NCBI GenBank assembly: GCA_018694835.1 | Contig: JABHOG010000038.1 | Coordinates: forward strand, 1 to 56,501 | Origin: Planctomycetota bacterium | Lineage (GTDB): Bacteria > Planctomycetota > UBA8108 > UBA1146 | Reading direction: 5' to 3' | DNA length: 56,501 nucleotides | The notes under the pieces: model-generated | Database searches by the model: none | What the model was told of the DNA's origin: nothing | What the model saw: only the letters and a program-made list of their open reading frames with translations | In this document: positions 28,716-37,134 of the stretch, one piece after another | Numbering within the stretch: the first letter of the stretch is position 1 | Layout: every line of letters starts with the position of its first letter | Translations under genes and position numbers: made by a program

Positions 28716-29144
28716 CTACTTGATTTCGACGGTGGCTCCGGCGTCTTCCAGCTCTTTCTTGAGCTTCTCGGCGTCCTCCTTGGAGGCACCTTCCTTGACA
28801 GCCTTCGGTGCGCTTTCCACCAGGTCCTTCGCCTCTTTGAGGCCCAGACCTGTGATGCTTCGAACAGCCTTGATGACGGGAATTTTCTTGTCGCCGATGG
28901 CGGCAAGAATCACGTCAAACTCGGTCTGCTCAGCAGCCTCTTCACCACCATCGCCTCCGGCTGCCGCCATCATGGACATTCCCATCGGCATTGCAGCAGC
29001 GGCGGTGACACCAAATTCGTCTTCGAGGACATCCTTGAGCTCAACCAGCTCCATCACATTGAGCACTTTGATGCTCTCCACGATGGATCCGACATTTTTG
29101 CTCGGCGGGGCCTTCTCCGTCTCGGTGGCAGCTTCATCCGACAT
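28716..29144 (-). CDS. rplL: Large ribosomal subunit protein bL12
   Basis: 142 aa, slightly longer than usual owing to an N-terminal stretch ([17 protein letters not shown]). The stalk protein recruits translational GTPases. Seen: the N-terminal dimer domain ([20 protein letters not shown]), an Ala/Gly/Met-rich hinge and the C-terminal domain with [20 protein letters not shown]. It lies 5 nt after rplJ. Confidence 0.97.
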   Translation of the reverse strand: MSDEAATETEKAPPSKNVGSIVESIKVLNVMELVELKDVLEDEFGVTAAAAMPMGMSMMAAAGGDGGEEAAEQTEFDVILAAIGDKKIPVIKAVRSITGLGLKEAKDLVESAPKAVKEGASKEDAEKLKKELEDAGATVEIK

Positions 29145-29149
29145 GGCAG

Positions 29150-29680
29150 CTACTCTCCTTCTTTACTTTGCTTGTCTGCGATCGCCTGCAGCACACCGGG
29201 AACTCCGGTGAGTAGGTTCTGGGAAATAGCGACCAGGCTCGTCAGCGGTCCGGCAATCGCAGAAACGACAGCTGTACGTGTTTCCTGGACACTTGGCATT
29301 TGCACTAATCGTTCGGCTTCGGCGGGCCCCAAGGCCTCGCCTTCCAGCATGCCGCCCTTGAGCGCCATGACCTTGCCGTTCTTCCTTCTCCATCCCGCAA
29401 TCGACTTGCTAGCGGTAATGGCATCGGCTTCCCCAAGCACTAGAGCAAGGGGACCCGCATAGGTCTCATCCGGAAATTCTGTCCCGCGGTCGGCAAACAC
29501 TCTGCGAAGAATGGAATTCTTCACAACCCCTACCGTCAGGCCCTCGGTACGAAGTTCCTTGCGAGCAGTAAAATCCTCATCTGAGTTCAGACCGGAGAAA
29601 TCGACAAGGAGCAGATCTCCGGCATTGTCGAGACGCTGACGCAGTTGGTCAGCCATCATGACTTTCAGCCTACGGGCCAT
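29150..29680 (-). CDS. rplJ: Large ribosomal subunit protein uL10
   Basis: 176 aa, normal length. Base of the L12 stalk. Seen: [33 protein letters not shown] and [13 protein letters not shown], with a C-terminal Leu-rich helix that would hold L12 dimers. Only 27 nt separate it from rplA, so the long L10-autoregulatory leader known in other bacteria is not present. Confidence 0.96.
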   Translation of the reverse strand: MARRLKVMMADQLRQRLDNAGDLLLVDFSGLNSDEDFTARKELRTEGLTVGVVKNSILRRVFADRGTEFPDETYAGPLALVLGEADAITASKSIAGWRRKNGKVMALKGGMLEGEALGPAEAERLVQMPSVQETRTAVVSAIAGPLTSLVAISQNLLTGVPGVLQAIADKQSKEGE

Positions 29681-29707
29681 GTGGCCCTCCTCTCTCGCTC
29701 TCTTGTC

Positions 29708-30394
29708 TTACTGTCCGCAAATGACGGAAACAGAAGGAGACATGGTTGATTTGATGTGAACTTTTTTCATGTATGTACCCTTGGTCGAAGTGGGCTTCAA
29801 TTTCTCAACATGCTGGATGAAGGCATCGATATTCTCGGTGAGTTTCGCCGCTTCAAAACTGCGACGCCCCACCGGAGCGTGGATGATTCCACCAGCATCA
29901 TTACGAAACTCAATCTTCCCTGCGACGAACTCCGCAACAGCCTTGGTAACATCTGTGGTCACCGTGCCACTCTTGGGGGTAGGCATCTTGCCCTGGGGAC
30001 CCAGCACTTTTCCCAGTTTTCCAACGAATCTCATCATCGAGGGGTGAGCGATGGCGACATCGAAATCGAACCAACCACCCTCCACCTTTTCAGCCAGATC
30101 CTTTGACCCGACCTCGATGGCTCCTGCCGCCTTGGCCTCGTCAGCAGCGGGTCCCTCTACGAATGCGATCACCCGGACTTGCTTTCCGATGCCATGCGGA
30201 AGCGAAAACGCTCCCCTGACATTTTGAGTGCCTTGCCGTGGATCGATACCAAGACGGATCGCGATCTCGACTGTTTCATCGAACTTGGCCAGTTGGAATC
30301 CGCCGAGGATCTTGACTGCTTCGTTCACCGACACTGCAGTTATTGAATCCACTTTCGAGCGATTACCGCCGTGGCGCTTGCTGGATCTTGACAT
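29708..30394 (-). CDS. rplA: Large ribosomal subunit protein uL1
   Basis: 228 aa, normal length. The L1 stalk moves E-site tRNA. Seen: KFDETVEIAIRLGIDPRQGT, the FVEGPAADEAKAAG region, and KMPTPKSGTVTTDVTKAVAE with the C-terminal GTYMKKVHIKSTMSPSV. The start shares one base with the rplK stop. Confidence 0.97.
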   Translation of the reverse strand: MSRSSKRHGGNRSKVDSITAVSVNEAVKILGGFQLAKFDETVEIAIRLGIDPRQGTQNVRGAFSLPHGIGKQVRVIAFVEGPAADEAKAAGAIEVGSKDLAEKVEGGWFDFDVAIAHPSMMRFVGKLGKVLGPQGKMPTPKSGTVTTDVTKAVAEFVAGKIEFRNDAGGIIHAPVGRRSFEAAKLTENIDAFIQHVEKLKPTSTKGTYMKKVHIKSTMSPSVSVICGQ

Positions 30395-30831
30395 CAGTCC
30401 TCCACCTTCACGCCCATGCTACGAGCAGTTCCTTCAATGATCCGCATCGCAGCCTCGATGGTTGCAGCGTTCAGATCATTGATTTTGGTCTCGGCAATCT
30501 CTTTCACCTGCGCTGAGGTGATAGTGCCGACCGTCTCGTGCCCTGGGTTATTGGCAGCTTTTTCTGCGCCCATCGCCTTCAGGATGAGTACTGCTGCCGG
30601 GGGAGACTTCAGGATGAAATCAAAAGATCGATCGGAGTAAACGCTGATCTCAACCGGGATGACCACGCCTTGCTGGCTGGACGTCTCCGAGTTGAAACGC
30701 TGCACGAACTCGCCGATGTTGACACCGTGCTGACCCAGTGCAGGTCCCACCGGTGGAGCAGGGGTCGCCTGCCCTCCCGTTACCTGCAACTTGATCAAGC
30801 CGGTTATTTTCTTACTTGCTTTTTTCGCCAT
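30394..30831 (-). CDS. rplK: Large ribosomal subunit protein uL11
   Basis: 145 aa, normal length. Forms the GTPase-associated centre and the thiostrepton site. Seen: [35 protein letters not shown] and [20 protein letters not shown]. The 85-nt gap before it contains GGATC...GATCC and TGCGG...CCGCA inverted elements that could include an L1-type control site, but that is only a guess. Confidence 0.97.
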   Translation of the reverse strand: MAKKASKKITGLIKLQVTGGQATPAPPVGPALGQHGVNIGEFVQRFNSETSSQQGVVIPVEISVYSDRSFDFILKSPPAAVLILKAMGAEKAANNPGHETVGTITSAQVKEIAETKINDLNAATIEAAMRIIEGTARSMGVKVED

Positions 30832-30916
30832 GGACTACCATTTCCTGCGGTCTGCGGATCACCCTCCGGAACTTCCGGGGCGAACCTCCCGCATGGATCC
30901 CTGTTTCAATTCGGGA

Positions 30917-31672
30917 TCAAGTCTGTTCTACCTGCCAGTATTCCAGGTCCACCGGGGTATCCCTGCCAAAGATGGTAACCATCACTCGCAGTTTTCCCGT
31001 CTTCGGGTGGACCTCTTCCACGATGCCCTCGAAGTTTTCGAAGGGGCCATCTTTGACCTTCACCGTATCGTTCTTTTTCACATCGATCTTCAACTCTGGC
31101 GGAGCTTCATTCTCGCGTTGCTCCATCATCTCGCGCAACTTGCGCACCTCGTCCGGTGTCATCGGCATCGGCTTGTTACCGACCCCGCCGACGAAGGAAC
31201 CCACTCCCTGGATATCCCTCAGCAAGTACCAGATCTCCTCGACCAGTTGACACTCCATGAAGAAGTAACCCTGGTAAAGTTTGATCTCTCGAATCTTCTT
31301 CTTGCCCTCTTTGATCTCGGTGACCTTTTGTTTCGGAACCACGATGTTCCGGACATAGGCATCGAGCCCCCTGAGGGCCAATGTTTTTTCAACCTTGCGC
31401 GAAAGCGTATCCTCGCGGCCATTGGCGACCTTGATGACGTACCATTCGAACGGCAACTCATCCGCCGGGTCCTTGCGTATCTTGGAAGGACTCGAGGTCA
31501 CCGGGTCTTCATCGGACTCTTCCACCGCTTCGTCAGCCGTAGCGCCAATGTTCTCATCACCTTCGACAATATCTGCAGCTACGGTGTCATCGATCTCTTC
31601 TCCCGTTCCTCCGCCTGGCGAGGAACAGTACAGATCGTCAGAAACAGTGGGGTCGGAAACGATCGGATTCAT
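30917..31672 (-). CDS. nusG: Transcription elongation/antitermination factor NusG with acidic N-terminus
   Basis: 251 aa against the usual 175-185. The NGN domain (FEWYVIKVANGREDTLSRKV, then YQGYFFMECQLVEEIWYLLR) starts at about residue 74; the C-terminal KOW domain has DTVKVKDGPFENFEGIVEEV. It binds the RNA polymerase clamp. The first 73 residues are Asp/Glu/Ser-rich and not family-conserved. The start overlaps the secE stop (ATGA). Confidence 0.96.
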   Translation of the reverse strand: MNPIVSDPTVSDDLYCSSPGGGTGEEIDDTVAADIVEGDENIGATADEAVEESDEDPVTSSPSKIRKDPADELPFEWYVIKVANGREDTLSRKVEKTLALRGLDAYVRNIVVPKQKVTEIKEGKKKIREIKLYQGYFFMECQLVEEIWYLLRDIQGVGSFVGGVGNKPMPMTPDEVRKLREMMEQRENEAPPELKIDVKKNDTVKVKDGPFENFEGIVEEVHPKTGKLRVMVTIFGRDTPVDLEYWQVEQT

Positions 31673-32097
31673 TGGTGGTATATCACCGACTGAAGCGCTT
31701 TAAACGCCTGGTCTGCCAGTACGATCCAACCCATGATCACGATACAGGTGACCACCACAACGAAGGAGTTCTTGACGGTTTCTGGTCGTGTTGGCCAGGT
31801 CACCTTGTGTTGTAACTCCTGCTCCGTGTCGATCAGGAAATCGCTGACTCGTGGCTGATTGTAATACCAGACTCCACCGAGCAGAAATGGCAGCAGTATC
31901 AGTACTGAAATCAAATCCTTGAGCTCGGGACCCCAGTTGATGACAGGCACGGTGAAAACCACATCGGTGCCCCAGCCATTCCCGTCGAACCACTGGGAGA
32001 TGGAGATGGTCGCATACAGCCCCACAAGAAACAGGATGGAAGCCAAGGCACCACGAGCCCAGCGGCCCTGTCCCTCTTTGTAGAGACGGAAACTCAT
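31669..32097 (-). CDS. secE: Protein translocase subunit SecE, three-segment form
   Basis: 142 aa from the ATG at 32097 (MSFRLYKEGQGRWARG), preceded by GGAAGG. Two hydrophobic segments (SILFLVGLYATISIS and LISVLILLPFLLGGVWYY) precede the conserved SecE region ELQHKVTWPTRPETVKNSFV and the last membrane helix. It stabilises SecY. A longer frame upstream (to 32277) is not SecE-like and covers hairpins, so it is excluded. nusG follows with overlap. Confidence 0.93.
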   Translation of the reverse strand: MSFRLYKEGQGRWARGALASILFLVGLYATISISQWFDGNGWGTDVVFTVPVINWGPELKDLISVLILLPFLLGGVWYYNQPRVSDFLIDTEQELQHKVTWPTRPETVKNSFVVVVTCIVIMGWIVLADQAFKALQSVIYHQ

Positions 32098-32130
32098 CTT
32101 CGTCCCTTCCCGTTCTTTAGATCTCTGCTG

Positions 32131-32184
32131 CCAGGCATCGTCGCCTGGATGCTTTCTGGGAGATTCCCTGACCATCAGGGAATC
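32131..32184 (-). promoter_or_regulatory. Two hairpins in the secE leader
   Basis: gattccctga/tcagggaatc is a perfect 10-bp stem with a 3-nt loop (32162-32184); ccaggc/gcctgg is a perfect 6-bp stem with a 6-nt loop (32131-32148). Neither is followed by a T-run. They lie between tRNA-Trp and secE and may be processing or attenuation structures. Confidence 0.5.
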
Positions 32185-32258
32185 CAACTCACTCAAATTC
32201 GGCACTCGACATCCACGAGCGGGACCATTTCGAATTCGATTCTCGATCGCACCAGCAG

Positions 32259-32292
32259 ATTCTCGCTGGTCAGTCATTCTCGCGGGTCAGTC
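32259..32292. repeat. 17-bp tandem duplication between tRNA-Trp and secE
   Basis: attctcgctggtcagtc at 32259-32275 is followed directly by attctcgcgggtcagtc at 32276-32292, one mismatch. It lies just 3' of the tRNA-Trp gene in the transcript. Confidence 0.85.
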
Positions 32293-32297
32293 AAGGT

Positions 32298-32374
32298 TGG
32301 CAGGGCAGGAGGGACTCGAACCCACAACCCGCGGATTTGGAATCCGCTGCTCTACCAATTGGAGCTACTGCCCT
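32298..32374 (-). tRNA. tRNA-Trp (anticodon CCA)
   Basis: Cloverleaf read on the minus strand: acceptor AGGGCAG/CTGCCCT, anticodon stem GCGGA/TCCGC with loop TTCCAAA, T-arm GGGTTCGAGTC. Discriminator G is followed by an encoded CCA (32298-32300). It lies between tuf and secE. Confidence 0.95.
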
Positions 32375-32461
32375 CCTGACGAACCACTCGAAAAGTCAAA
32401 TCGAAGTTCAAATCAAAGTTTCCCGTCGCACTCAAAAGTGCTCTCTATCAAATTCTAATCA

Positions 32462-32507
32462 GGGACGCCGCACCACCTCTGGTCACCCGGAGGTGGTTCG
32501 GCGTCCC
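32462..32507 (-). terminator. Large hairpin after tuf
   Basis: Two 19-nt arms pair with one mismatch and one G-T pair around an 8-nt loop, starting 26 nt beyond the tuf stop. It is the most stable-looking small hairpin in the region, but no T-run follows on the minus strand, so it may be an RNA-processing or 3'-protection element rather than an intrinsic terminator. Confidence 0.6.
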
Positions 32508-32532
32508 TCGAAAACCAAAGTAAACCCGAAGG

Positions 32533-33717
32533 CTACTTCAAGATCTTGCTCACCACTCCCGCTCCGACGGTTTTACCGCCTTCACGGATTGCGAAGCGCA
32601 ACTGCTCGTGCATTGCGATCGGAGTGATCAACTCAACCTTGATCTTTGCATTGTCGCCAGGCATGCACATGTCTGCCCCGACGACCTCGGTGTTACCAGT
32701 CACATCCGTGGTCCTGAAGTAAAACTGAGGACGGTATCCGTTAAAGAATGGAGAGTGCCGTCCACCTTCGTCCTTGGAGAGGATGTAGACCTCTGCCTCG
32801 AACTCGGTGTGCGGAGTGATGCTGCCTTTCTTGGCCAACACCTGTCCACGGTGCACTTCTTCCTTCTTGGTACCACGAAGCAGCGCACCGACGTTGTCGC
32901 CGGCTTGCCCCTCATCGAGAGTCTTCTGGAACATTTCGACCCCCGTGCAGGTGGTCAAAAGGGTGTCCTTGATCCCGACGATTTCAACTTCGTCACCGGT
33001 CTTGAGGATTCCTGTTTCGATACGACCCGTCACCACGGTTCCACGACCTGCAATGGAGAACACATCCTCCACAGGCATCAGGAAGTCCTTGGCGTTGTCG
33101 CGTTCGGGAACATCGATGTACTCATCGACGGCTGCCAGCAACTCGGTGATCGCACCTGCGGCATCGGAAGTTGGATCCTCCAGGGCCTTGAGTGCGCTTC
33201 CCTTGATGACTGGAATGTCGTCTCCGGGGAACTCATACGCACTGAGGAGTTCGCGGATTTCCATCTCCACCAACTCGATGAGTTCCTCGTCATCGACCAT
33301 GTCCGCCTTGTTCATGAACACAACGATCTTCGGCACGCCCACCTGACGAGCGAGCAGGATGTGCTCACGAGTCTGGGGCATCGGACCATCTGCGGCGGAA
33401 ACGACCAAGATCGCTCCGTCCATCTGGGCCGCACCGGTAATCATGTTCTTGACGTAATCCGCGTGTCCCGGGCAATCCACGTGTGCGTAGTGACGGTTTT
33501 CCGTCTCGTACTCGACGTGGGCGGTTGCGATGGTGATCCCACGATCCCGCTCTTCAGGCGCATTATCGATCTGATCAAACGCCTTTACCACTGCACCGCC
33601 AGTTTGTGCGAGCACGGCAGTGATCGCAGCGGTCAGAGTTGTCTTGCCGTGGTCCACGTGCCCGATTGTCCCCACATTCGCGTGAGGCTTATTTCGTACG
33701 AAGGTTTCCTTCGCCAT
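32533..33717 (-). CDS. tuf: Elongation factor Tu
   Basis: 394 aa. Delivers aminoacyl-tRNA to the ribosome. G motifs: [23 protein letters not shown] and NKAD, followed by GSAL. Domains II and III are full length and end with [16 protein letters not shown]. The gene lies between tRNA-Thr(GGT) and tRNA-Trp; its leader of about 145 nt carries a short ccgtt/aacgg hairpin. Confidence 0.99.
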   Translation of the reverse strand: MAKETFVRNKPHANVGTIGHVDHGKTTLTAAITAVLAQTGGAVVKAFDQIDNAPEERDRGITIATAHVEYETENRHYAHVDCPGHADYVKNMITGAAQMDGAILVVSAADGPMPQTREHILLARQVGVPKIVVFMNKADMVDDEELIELVEMEIRELLSAYEFPGDDIPVIKGSALKALEDPTSDAAGAITELLAAVDEYIDVPERDNAKDFLMPVEDVFSIAGRGTVVTGRIETGILKTGDEVEIVGIKDTLLTTCTGVEMFQKTLDEGQAGDNVGALLRGTKKEEVHRGQVLAKKGSITPHTEFEAEVYILSKDEGGRHSPFFNGYRPQFYFRTTDVTGNTEVVGADMCMPGDNAKIKVELITPIAMHEQLRFAIREGGKTVGAGVVSKILK

Positions 33718-33862
33718 CTTGGAAATCTCCCCGCCCGTGGTCTGGACCGTTTTTCAACGGCCACTGCCCGGGTCTCATCCTTGGCCTCCCCCGTCGCAAA
33801 CACGACTGTAGGTTCGGCGAACTATTAATTTCATCCCACACCAGTGTGCGGGCCCATTTGTC

Positions 33863-33937
33863 TGGAGCTGCTGACGGGACTTGAACCCGTGACCTCGTCC
33901 TTACCAAGGACGTGCTCTACCACTGAGCTACAGCAGC
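33863..33937 (-). tRNA. tRNA-Thr (anticodon GGT)
   Basis: Acceptor GCTGCTG/CAGCAGC, D-arm GCTCAGTGGTAGAGC, anticodon loop TTGGTAA, T-arm GGGTTCAAGTC. Discriminator T is followed by an encoded CCA (33863-33865). It lies directly upstream of tuf. Confidence 0.96.
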
Positions 33938-33981
33938 TCGTCTATTTCTTTTCATCGACACCTCGGTGCCGTTCTGATTCC

Positions 33982-34055
33982 TGGAGCGGGTGATGGGAAT
34001 CGAACCCACATGACCAGCTTGGAAGGCTGGAGCTTTACCACTAAGCTACACCCGC
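33982..34055 (-). tRNA. tRNA-Gly (anticodon TCC)
   Basis: Acceptor GCGGGTG/CACCCGC, anticodon loop CTTCCAA in a CCAGC/GCTGG stem, T-arm GGGTTCGATTC. An encoded CCA (33982-33984) follows the discriminator T. A 15-bp repeat array lies upstream of it in the transcript. Confidence 0.95.
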
Positions 34056-34105
34056 AAATCGTTCACACTCGTTCCACCGGTTTCTCAATCCACCCCACGC
34101 GATCT

Positions 34106-34210
34106 CAACTTCTTGGTATCCAACTTCTTGGTATCCAACTTCTTGGTATCCAACTTCTTGGTATCCAACTTCTTGGTATCCAACTTCTTGGTATCCAACT
34201 TCTTGGTATC
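34106..34210. repeat. 15-bp tandem array (7 copies) between tRNA-Tyr and tRNA-Gly
   Basis: Seven perfect head-to-tail copies of caacttcttggtatc. At each junction the array has ccaa-cttc-ttgg, a 4-bp inverted repeat, so an RNA copy could form a row of tiny hairpins. The period is a multiple of three and is open in several frames (NFLVS or QEVGY repeats), but no gene-like context is seen. It lies within a 450-nt gap inside the tRNA-tuf operon. Confidence 0.97.
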
Positions 34211-34509
34211 CCATGTTGACCACTTCGCGCAAAGCTTCATGGAATTCCTGGTCGGTCCTGTTTCCAGTCACCCAGTTTCCAGTGGGCCGCTCGACGTTCC
34301 TGCTGAAACGAATCGTCAGGAACATCATCTATCGTGATCCCCCTTCGTAGCAGGATCTCTCGCACTCGCACTTTCGCCATCGATCACTTCGGGCGATTCC
34401 CCGCATCCGGGGAACCCTTCTCCAATGATGGAAGGTCCAATAGGTAACAAGGTTGCGGGTCGTCTTACAAGCAAATCCGTCGATCTTCTCTCTGATCTGG
34501 AAGAACAGT
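34211..34509 (-). other. Rest of the tRNA-Gly/tRNA-Tyr spacer
   Basis: About 300 nt between the 15-bp array and tRNA-Tyr. No gene, tRNA or strong hairpin is recognised. Confidence 0.5.
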
Positions 34510-34589
34510 GGGGGCGGTAGGATTCGAACCTACGTAGCTTACGCACTTGGTTTACAGCCAAGTCCCTTTAACCACTCGGGCACACCCCC
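34510..34589 (-). tRNA. tRNA-Tyr (anticodon GTA)
   Basis: Class II tRNA: acceptor GGGGGTG/CGCCCCC, anticodon stem CTTGG/CCAAG with loop CTGTAAA, a long variable arm and T-arm AGGTTCGAATCCT. Discriminator A; no CCA is encoded. Confidence 0.94.
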
Positions 34590-34665
34590 ACACAGAATCC
34601 ACAGATGTACTTTCCAGGGACGACCCTGGATTCCCGCAATCCCTTACCGTGCAAGAACTTGCAGA

Positions 34666-34737
34666 AGCTAGCGGTGGGAGTCGAACCCACGACCACCCGC
34701 TTACAAGGCGGGAGCTCTACCGCTGAGCTACGCTAGC
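34666..34737 (-). tRNA. tRNA-Thr (anticodon TGT)
   Basis: Acceptor GCTAGCG/CGCTAGC, D-arm GCTCAGCGGTAGAGC, anticodon stem CCCGC/GCGGG with loop CTTGTAA, T-arm GGGTTCGACTC. Discriminator T; no CCA is encoded. First gene of the tRNA-tuf operon. Confidence 0.95.
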
Positions 34738-34758
34738 ACAGATGGGCACAAGGCCGGG

Positions 34759-34787
34759 AGGATAGCGATCCTGCTGCCACTCTGCAA
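34759..34787 (-). promoter_or_regulatory. Sigma70-type promoter upstream of the tRNA-tuf operon
   Basis: On the minus strand TTGCAG (34782-34787) and TATCCT (34759-34764) are separated by exactly 17 bp; a start near 34752 would lie about 15 nt upstream of tRNA-Thr(TGT). Consensus match only. Confidence 0.5.
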
Positions 34788-34944
34788 GCGTCCCTCGGAA
34801 TCGAGGTCCGCTCGCCCCACATGCCAGTTTGTCGGTCGATCGACTCGCGATCGCGCCCCCACCAAGGGATCGTCACCGTTCCGCTTAGAGCGCTCAGCAA
34901 CGCCACAGAAGCCATATGAGGCGATATGAGGCCGCTGTGGGGGT

Positions 34945-34970
34945 CCGTGGCACTCTCCAGAGCGCCACGG
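34945..34970 (-). terminator. Hairpin downstream of cysS
   Basis: ccgtggcactct / agagcgccacgg pair over 11-12 bp (one G-T) around a very short loop, about 34 nt after the cysS stop. No T-run follows. Further on, ccacag...ctgtgg arms flank two copies of atatgaggc. The remaining bases up to the tRNA promoter hold no gene. Confidence 0.45.
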
Positions 34971-35003
34971 AAGCCGCTCTCAGGTGGGGCTCCCGACCCC
35001 TTT

Positions 35004-36437
35004 TCAGCGCTGGTGACTCCAGGTGGTGCCGGTCGGTCCATCCTCGATGAGGATCCCCTCGGCGAGCAATTGATCTCGAATCTCGTCTGCCAACGACCAT
35101 TCCCGCTCGGCTCGAGCAGTTTCTCGCCGCTGAATCAGCTGCTGCTGACTGTCGGTCAGGGGCACTGTGGGTGACTCGTCCTCGACGAAAATGACTCCCA
35201 AGATCTGATCACAGTGGCGCAGGAATTCGAGGGCACGCAGCGCCGCAGACCCTTCCGGCAAATCCCTACCGAGGGCTCTCACCCGATCATGAAGTACTCC
35301 CAGCGCTCCCGAGAGATTGAGGTCGTCGTCGATACATGCATCAAACTGTCGCATCGACTCCTCCAGTGGCGCGTCGACCTCGGTATCCGCAGCACTCCCA
35401 ACCGACGCTTCCTCCAGTTTTTTTCTCAATGTTCGAAGACGCTGGACCGCCTTGGTATCCCCATCCATCCCATCGATGGTGAAGTTCATCGGCTGACGAT
35501 AGTGATTACAGATCAACGAGTAGCGAATTTCGTGGCCACTGAAGCCACGCTCGACCAGATCGTTGATGGTGTAGAAGTTACCCTTACTCTTCGACATCTT
35601 TTGACCGTCGACCAGTAGGTGCCTGGCGTGAACCCAGATCCGTGCAAACTCTCCAACACCAGCACCCACCGATTGAGCAATCTCACATTCGTGATGAGGA
35701 AAGATGTTATCTTCACCACCGGTGTGAATGTCGAAGGTACCTCCCAGGTACTTCAAACTCATCGCCGAGCACTCGATGTGCCAACCTGGAAACCCACGTC
35801 CCCATGGGCTGTCCCATTGCATCAGATGCTTGTCATCGATTTTCCACAATGCAAAGTCGTGAGCGGATTCCTTGCGTTCGTCGACCTCGATTCTCGAACC
35901 GGAGTCGAGGTTTTCGAGAGTGTTGCCGGAGAGACCACCGTACTTCTCGAAGGAATGAACACGGAAGTAGACCCCTACATCTTTGACTGCATAGGCGTGT
36001 CCTCGTTCCAGCAATTGCTCGATCATCTGGATCATCTCCGGGATGTGATCGGTCGCTCGAGGATACTCATGAGCCTTCACCAGGTGGAGTTGCGAAGCAT
36101 TCTCGTGAAACATCTGCTCGTATCGGAGGGCGATCTCGAAGGGGTCCAGCCCTTCCTCTTTGGCCTTCTTTTCCAGCTTGTCCTCTCCACTGGCATCCGC
36201 CACGTCATCGGTGGTGAGATGCCCCACATCGGTGATGTTCATCACCTGCGTGGTCTTGAATCCACGCTGATCGAATGCCCGACGCAGAAGGTCTCCCAGC
36301 AGGAACGAGCGGAAGTTTCCGATGTGGGGATCGCTGTAGACGGTCGGGCCGCAGTTGTACATGCGGATCTCACCTGCCTTGACCGGCTCCACCTCCACCA
36401 GCCGGTTCTCGAGCGTATTCCACAATCGAAGTGCCAT
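35004..36437 (-). CDS. cysS: Cysteinyl-tRNA synthetase
   Basis: 477 aa, normal length. Charges tRNA-Cys. The class I signatures are present: HIGN in [20 protein letters not shown] and KMSKS in [19 protein letters not shown]. Zinc ligands of the family appear as CGPTVYS, IECSAMS and PHHECE. The start overlaps the ispF stop by one base (TAATG), so the two are probably cotranslated. Confidence 0.97.
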   Translation of the reverse strand: MALRLWNTLENRLVEVEPVKAGEIRMYNCGPTVYSDPHIGNFRSFLLGDLLRRAFDQRGFKTTQVMNITDVGHLTTDDVADASGEDKLEKKAKEEGLDPFEIALRYEQMFHENASQLHLVKAHEYPRATDHIPEMIQMIEQLLERGHAYAVKDVGVYFRVHSFEKYGGLSGNTLENLDSGSRIEVDERKESAHDFALWKIDDKHLMQWDSPWGRGFPGWHIECSAMSLKYLGGTFDIHTGGEDNIFPHHECEIAQSVGAGVGEFARIWVHARHLLVDGQKMSKSKGNFYTINDLVERGFSGHEIRYSLICNHYRQPMNFTIDGMDGDTKAVQRLRTLRKKLEEASVGSAADTEVDAPLEESMRQFDACIDDDLNLSGALGVLHDRVRALGRDLPEGSAALRALEFLRHCDQILGVIFVEDESPTVPLTDSQQQLIQRRETARAEREWSLADEIRDQLLAEGILIEDGPTGTTWSHQR

Positions 36438-36955
36438 TATTCCTCCGTACTCTTCAGTTGAACCACAGCCAGAGCTTCGATGACCAGCGACTCTCCGACC
36501 GGCCCGACCCCTTCACCGGTCTTCGCCTTCATTCCGATGGCTCCTGGCTCGATGGATAACATCTCCGACAGCTGTTGCCGGATCGATTCTCGATACTGGG
36601 ACAGCTTCGGCATCTCCAGGTGCACGACCAAATCGATGTTGAGTGGTGCCCATCCCAGTTCGCCGATGGTTCTCAACACTTCCTCAACGATTCGTCGGGA
36701 GGACAAATCCTTCCAGCGTGGATCAGTGTCTTCGAAGATGGTTCCGATATCCTCGGAGCCTGCGGCACCCAGCATCGCATCGGAAAGAGCGTGTAAGATC
36801 ACATCTCCATCGGAATGCGCGACCGGACCATGTGGAGAGGGGATCTCCACTCCTGCGAGAATCAGCGGACGCCCCGACTCGAGGCGATGTCGATCGGTGC
36901 CGATCCCGACCCGGATCTGCCCCACTGCTGCGGACTCATCTGAAGAATTCGTCAT
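36437..36955 (-). CDS. ispF: 2-C-methyl-D-erythritol 2,4-cyclodiphosphate synthase
   Basis: 172 aa from the ATG at 36955 (MTNSSDESAAVGQIRVGIGTDRHRL), close to family length. Fifth step of the MEP isoprenoid pathway. The zinc ligands are in GTDRHRL and the later His of the AHSDGDVILHALSDA segment; the end has KAKTGEGVGPVGE. An upstream in-frame extension of 138 codons runs through the terminator of the next gene and is excluded. Confidence 0.96.
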   Translation of the reverse strand: MTNSSDESAAVGQIRVGIGTDRHRLESGRPLILAGVEIPSPHGPVAHSDGDVILHALSDAMLGAAGSEDIGTIFEDTDPRWKDLSSRRIVEEVLRTIGELGWAPLNIDLVVHLEMPKLSQYRESIRQQLSEMLSIEPGAIGMKAKTGEGVGPVGESLVIEALAVVQLKSTEE

Positions 36956-37081
36956 CGAGATGCCCTCTACTTTCGCAGCCGGATCGTATCGCGTCCCCTG
37001 CGCCGGATCGAGATCCACCACCAAATCCCCACGGCAACAGTTCAGGCGATGCTTCTCACTTCTCCGGTTACCGGATGAGAA

Positions 37082-37115
37082 CGGGCCCCCAGCGCTGGCC
37101 AGCGCCGGGGGCCCG
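37082..37115 (-). terminator. Strong hairpin after the outer-membrane-type gene
   Basis: Two adjacent 17-nt arms, very GC-rich, pair with a single mismatch, 20 nt after the stop of the upstream gene. On the minus strand TTCTCAT follows, a weak T-tract. Likely transcription stop or 3' end protection before ispF. Confidence 0.6.
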
Positions 37116-37134
37116 TACTCGGTGAATGAGTCTA

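Noticed and set aside
34041..34328. Proteins with NFLVS or QEVGY repeats from the 15-bp array
   Set aside because: The frames enter a tRNA gene or lack a ribosome binding site and conserved ends; the array is better seen as a non-coding minisatellite.
34738..35003. Extra tRNA or small RNA gene between cysS and tRNA-Thr(TGT)
   Set aside because: Several hairpins exist but no cloverleaf or known RNA family is recognisable; only a promoter-like site and a cysS 3' hairpin are supported.
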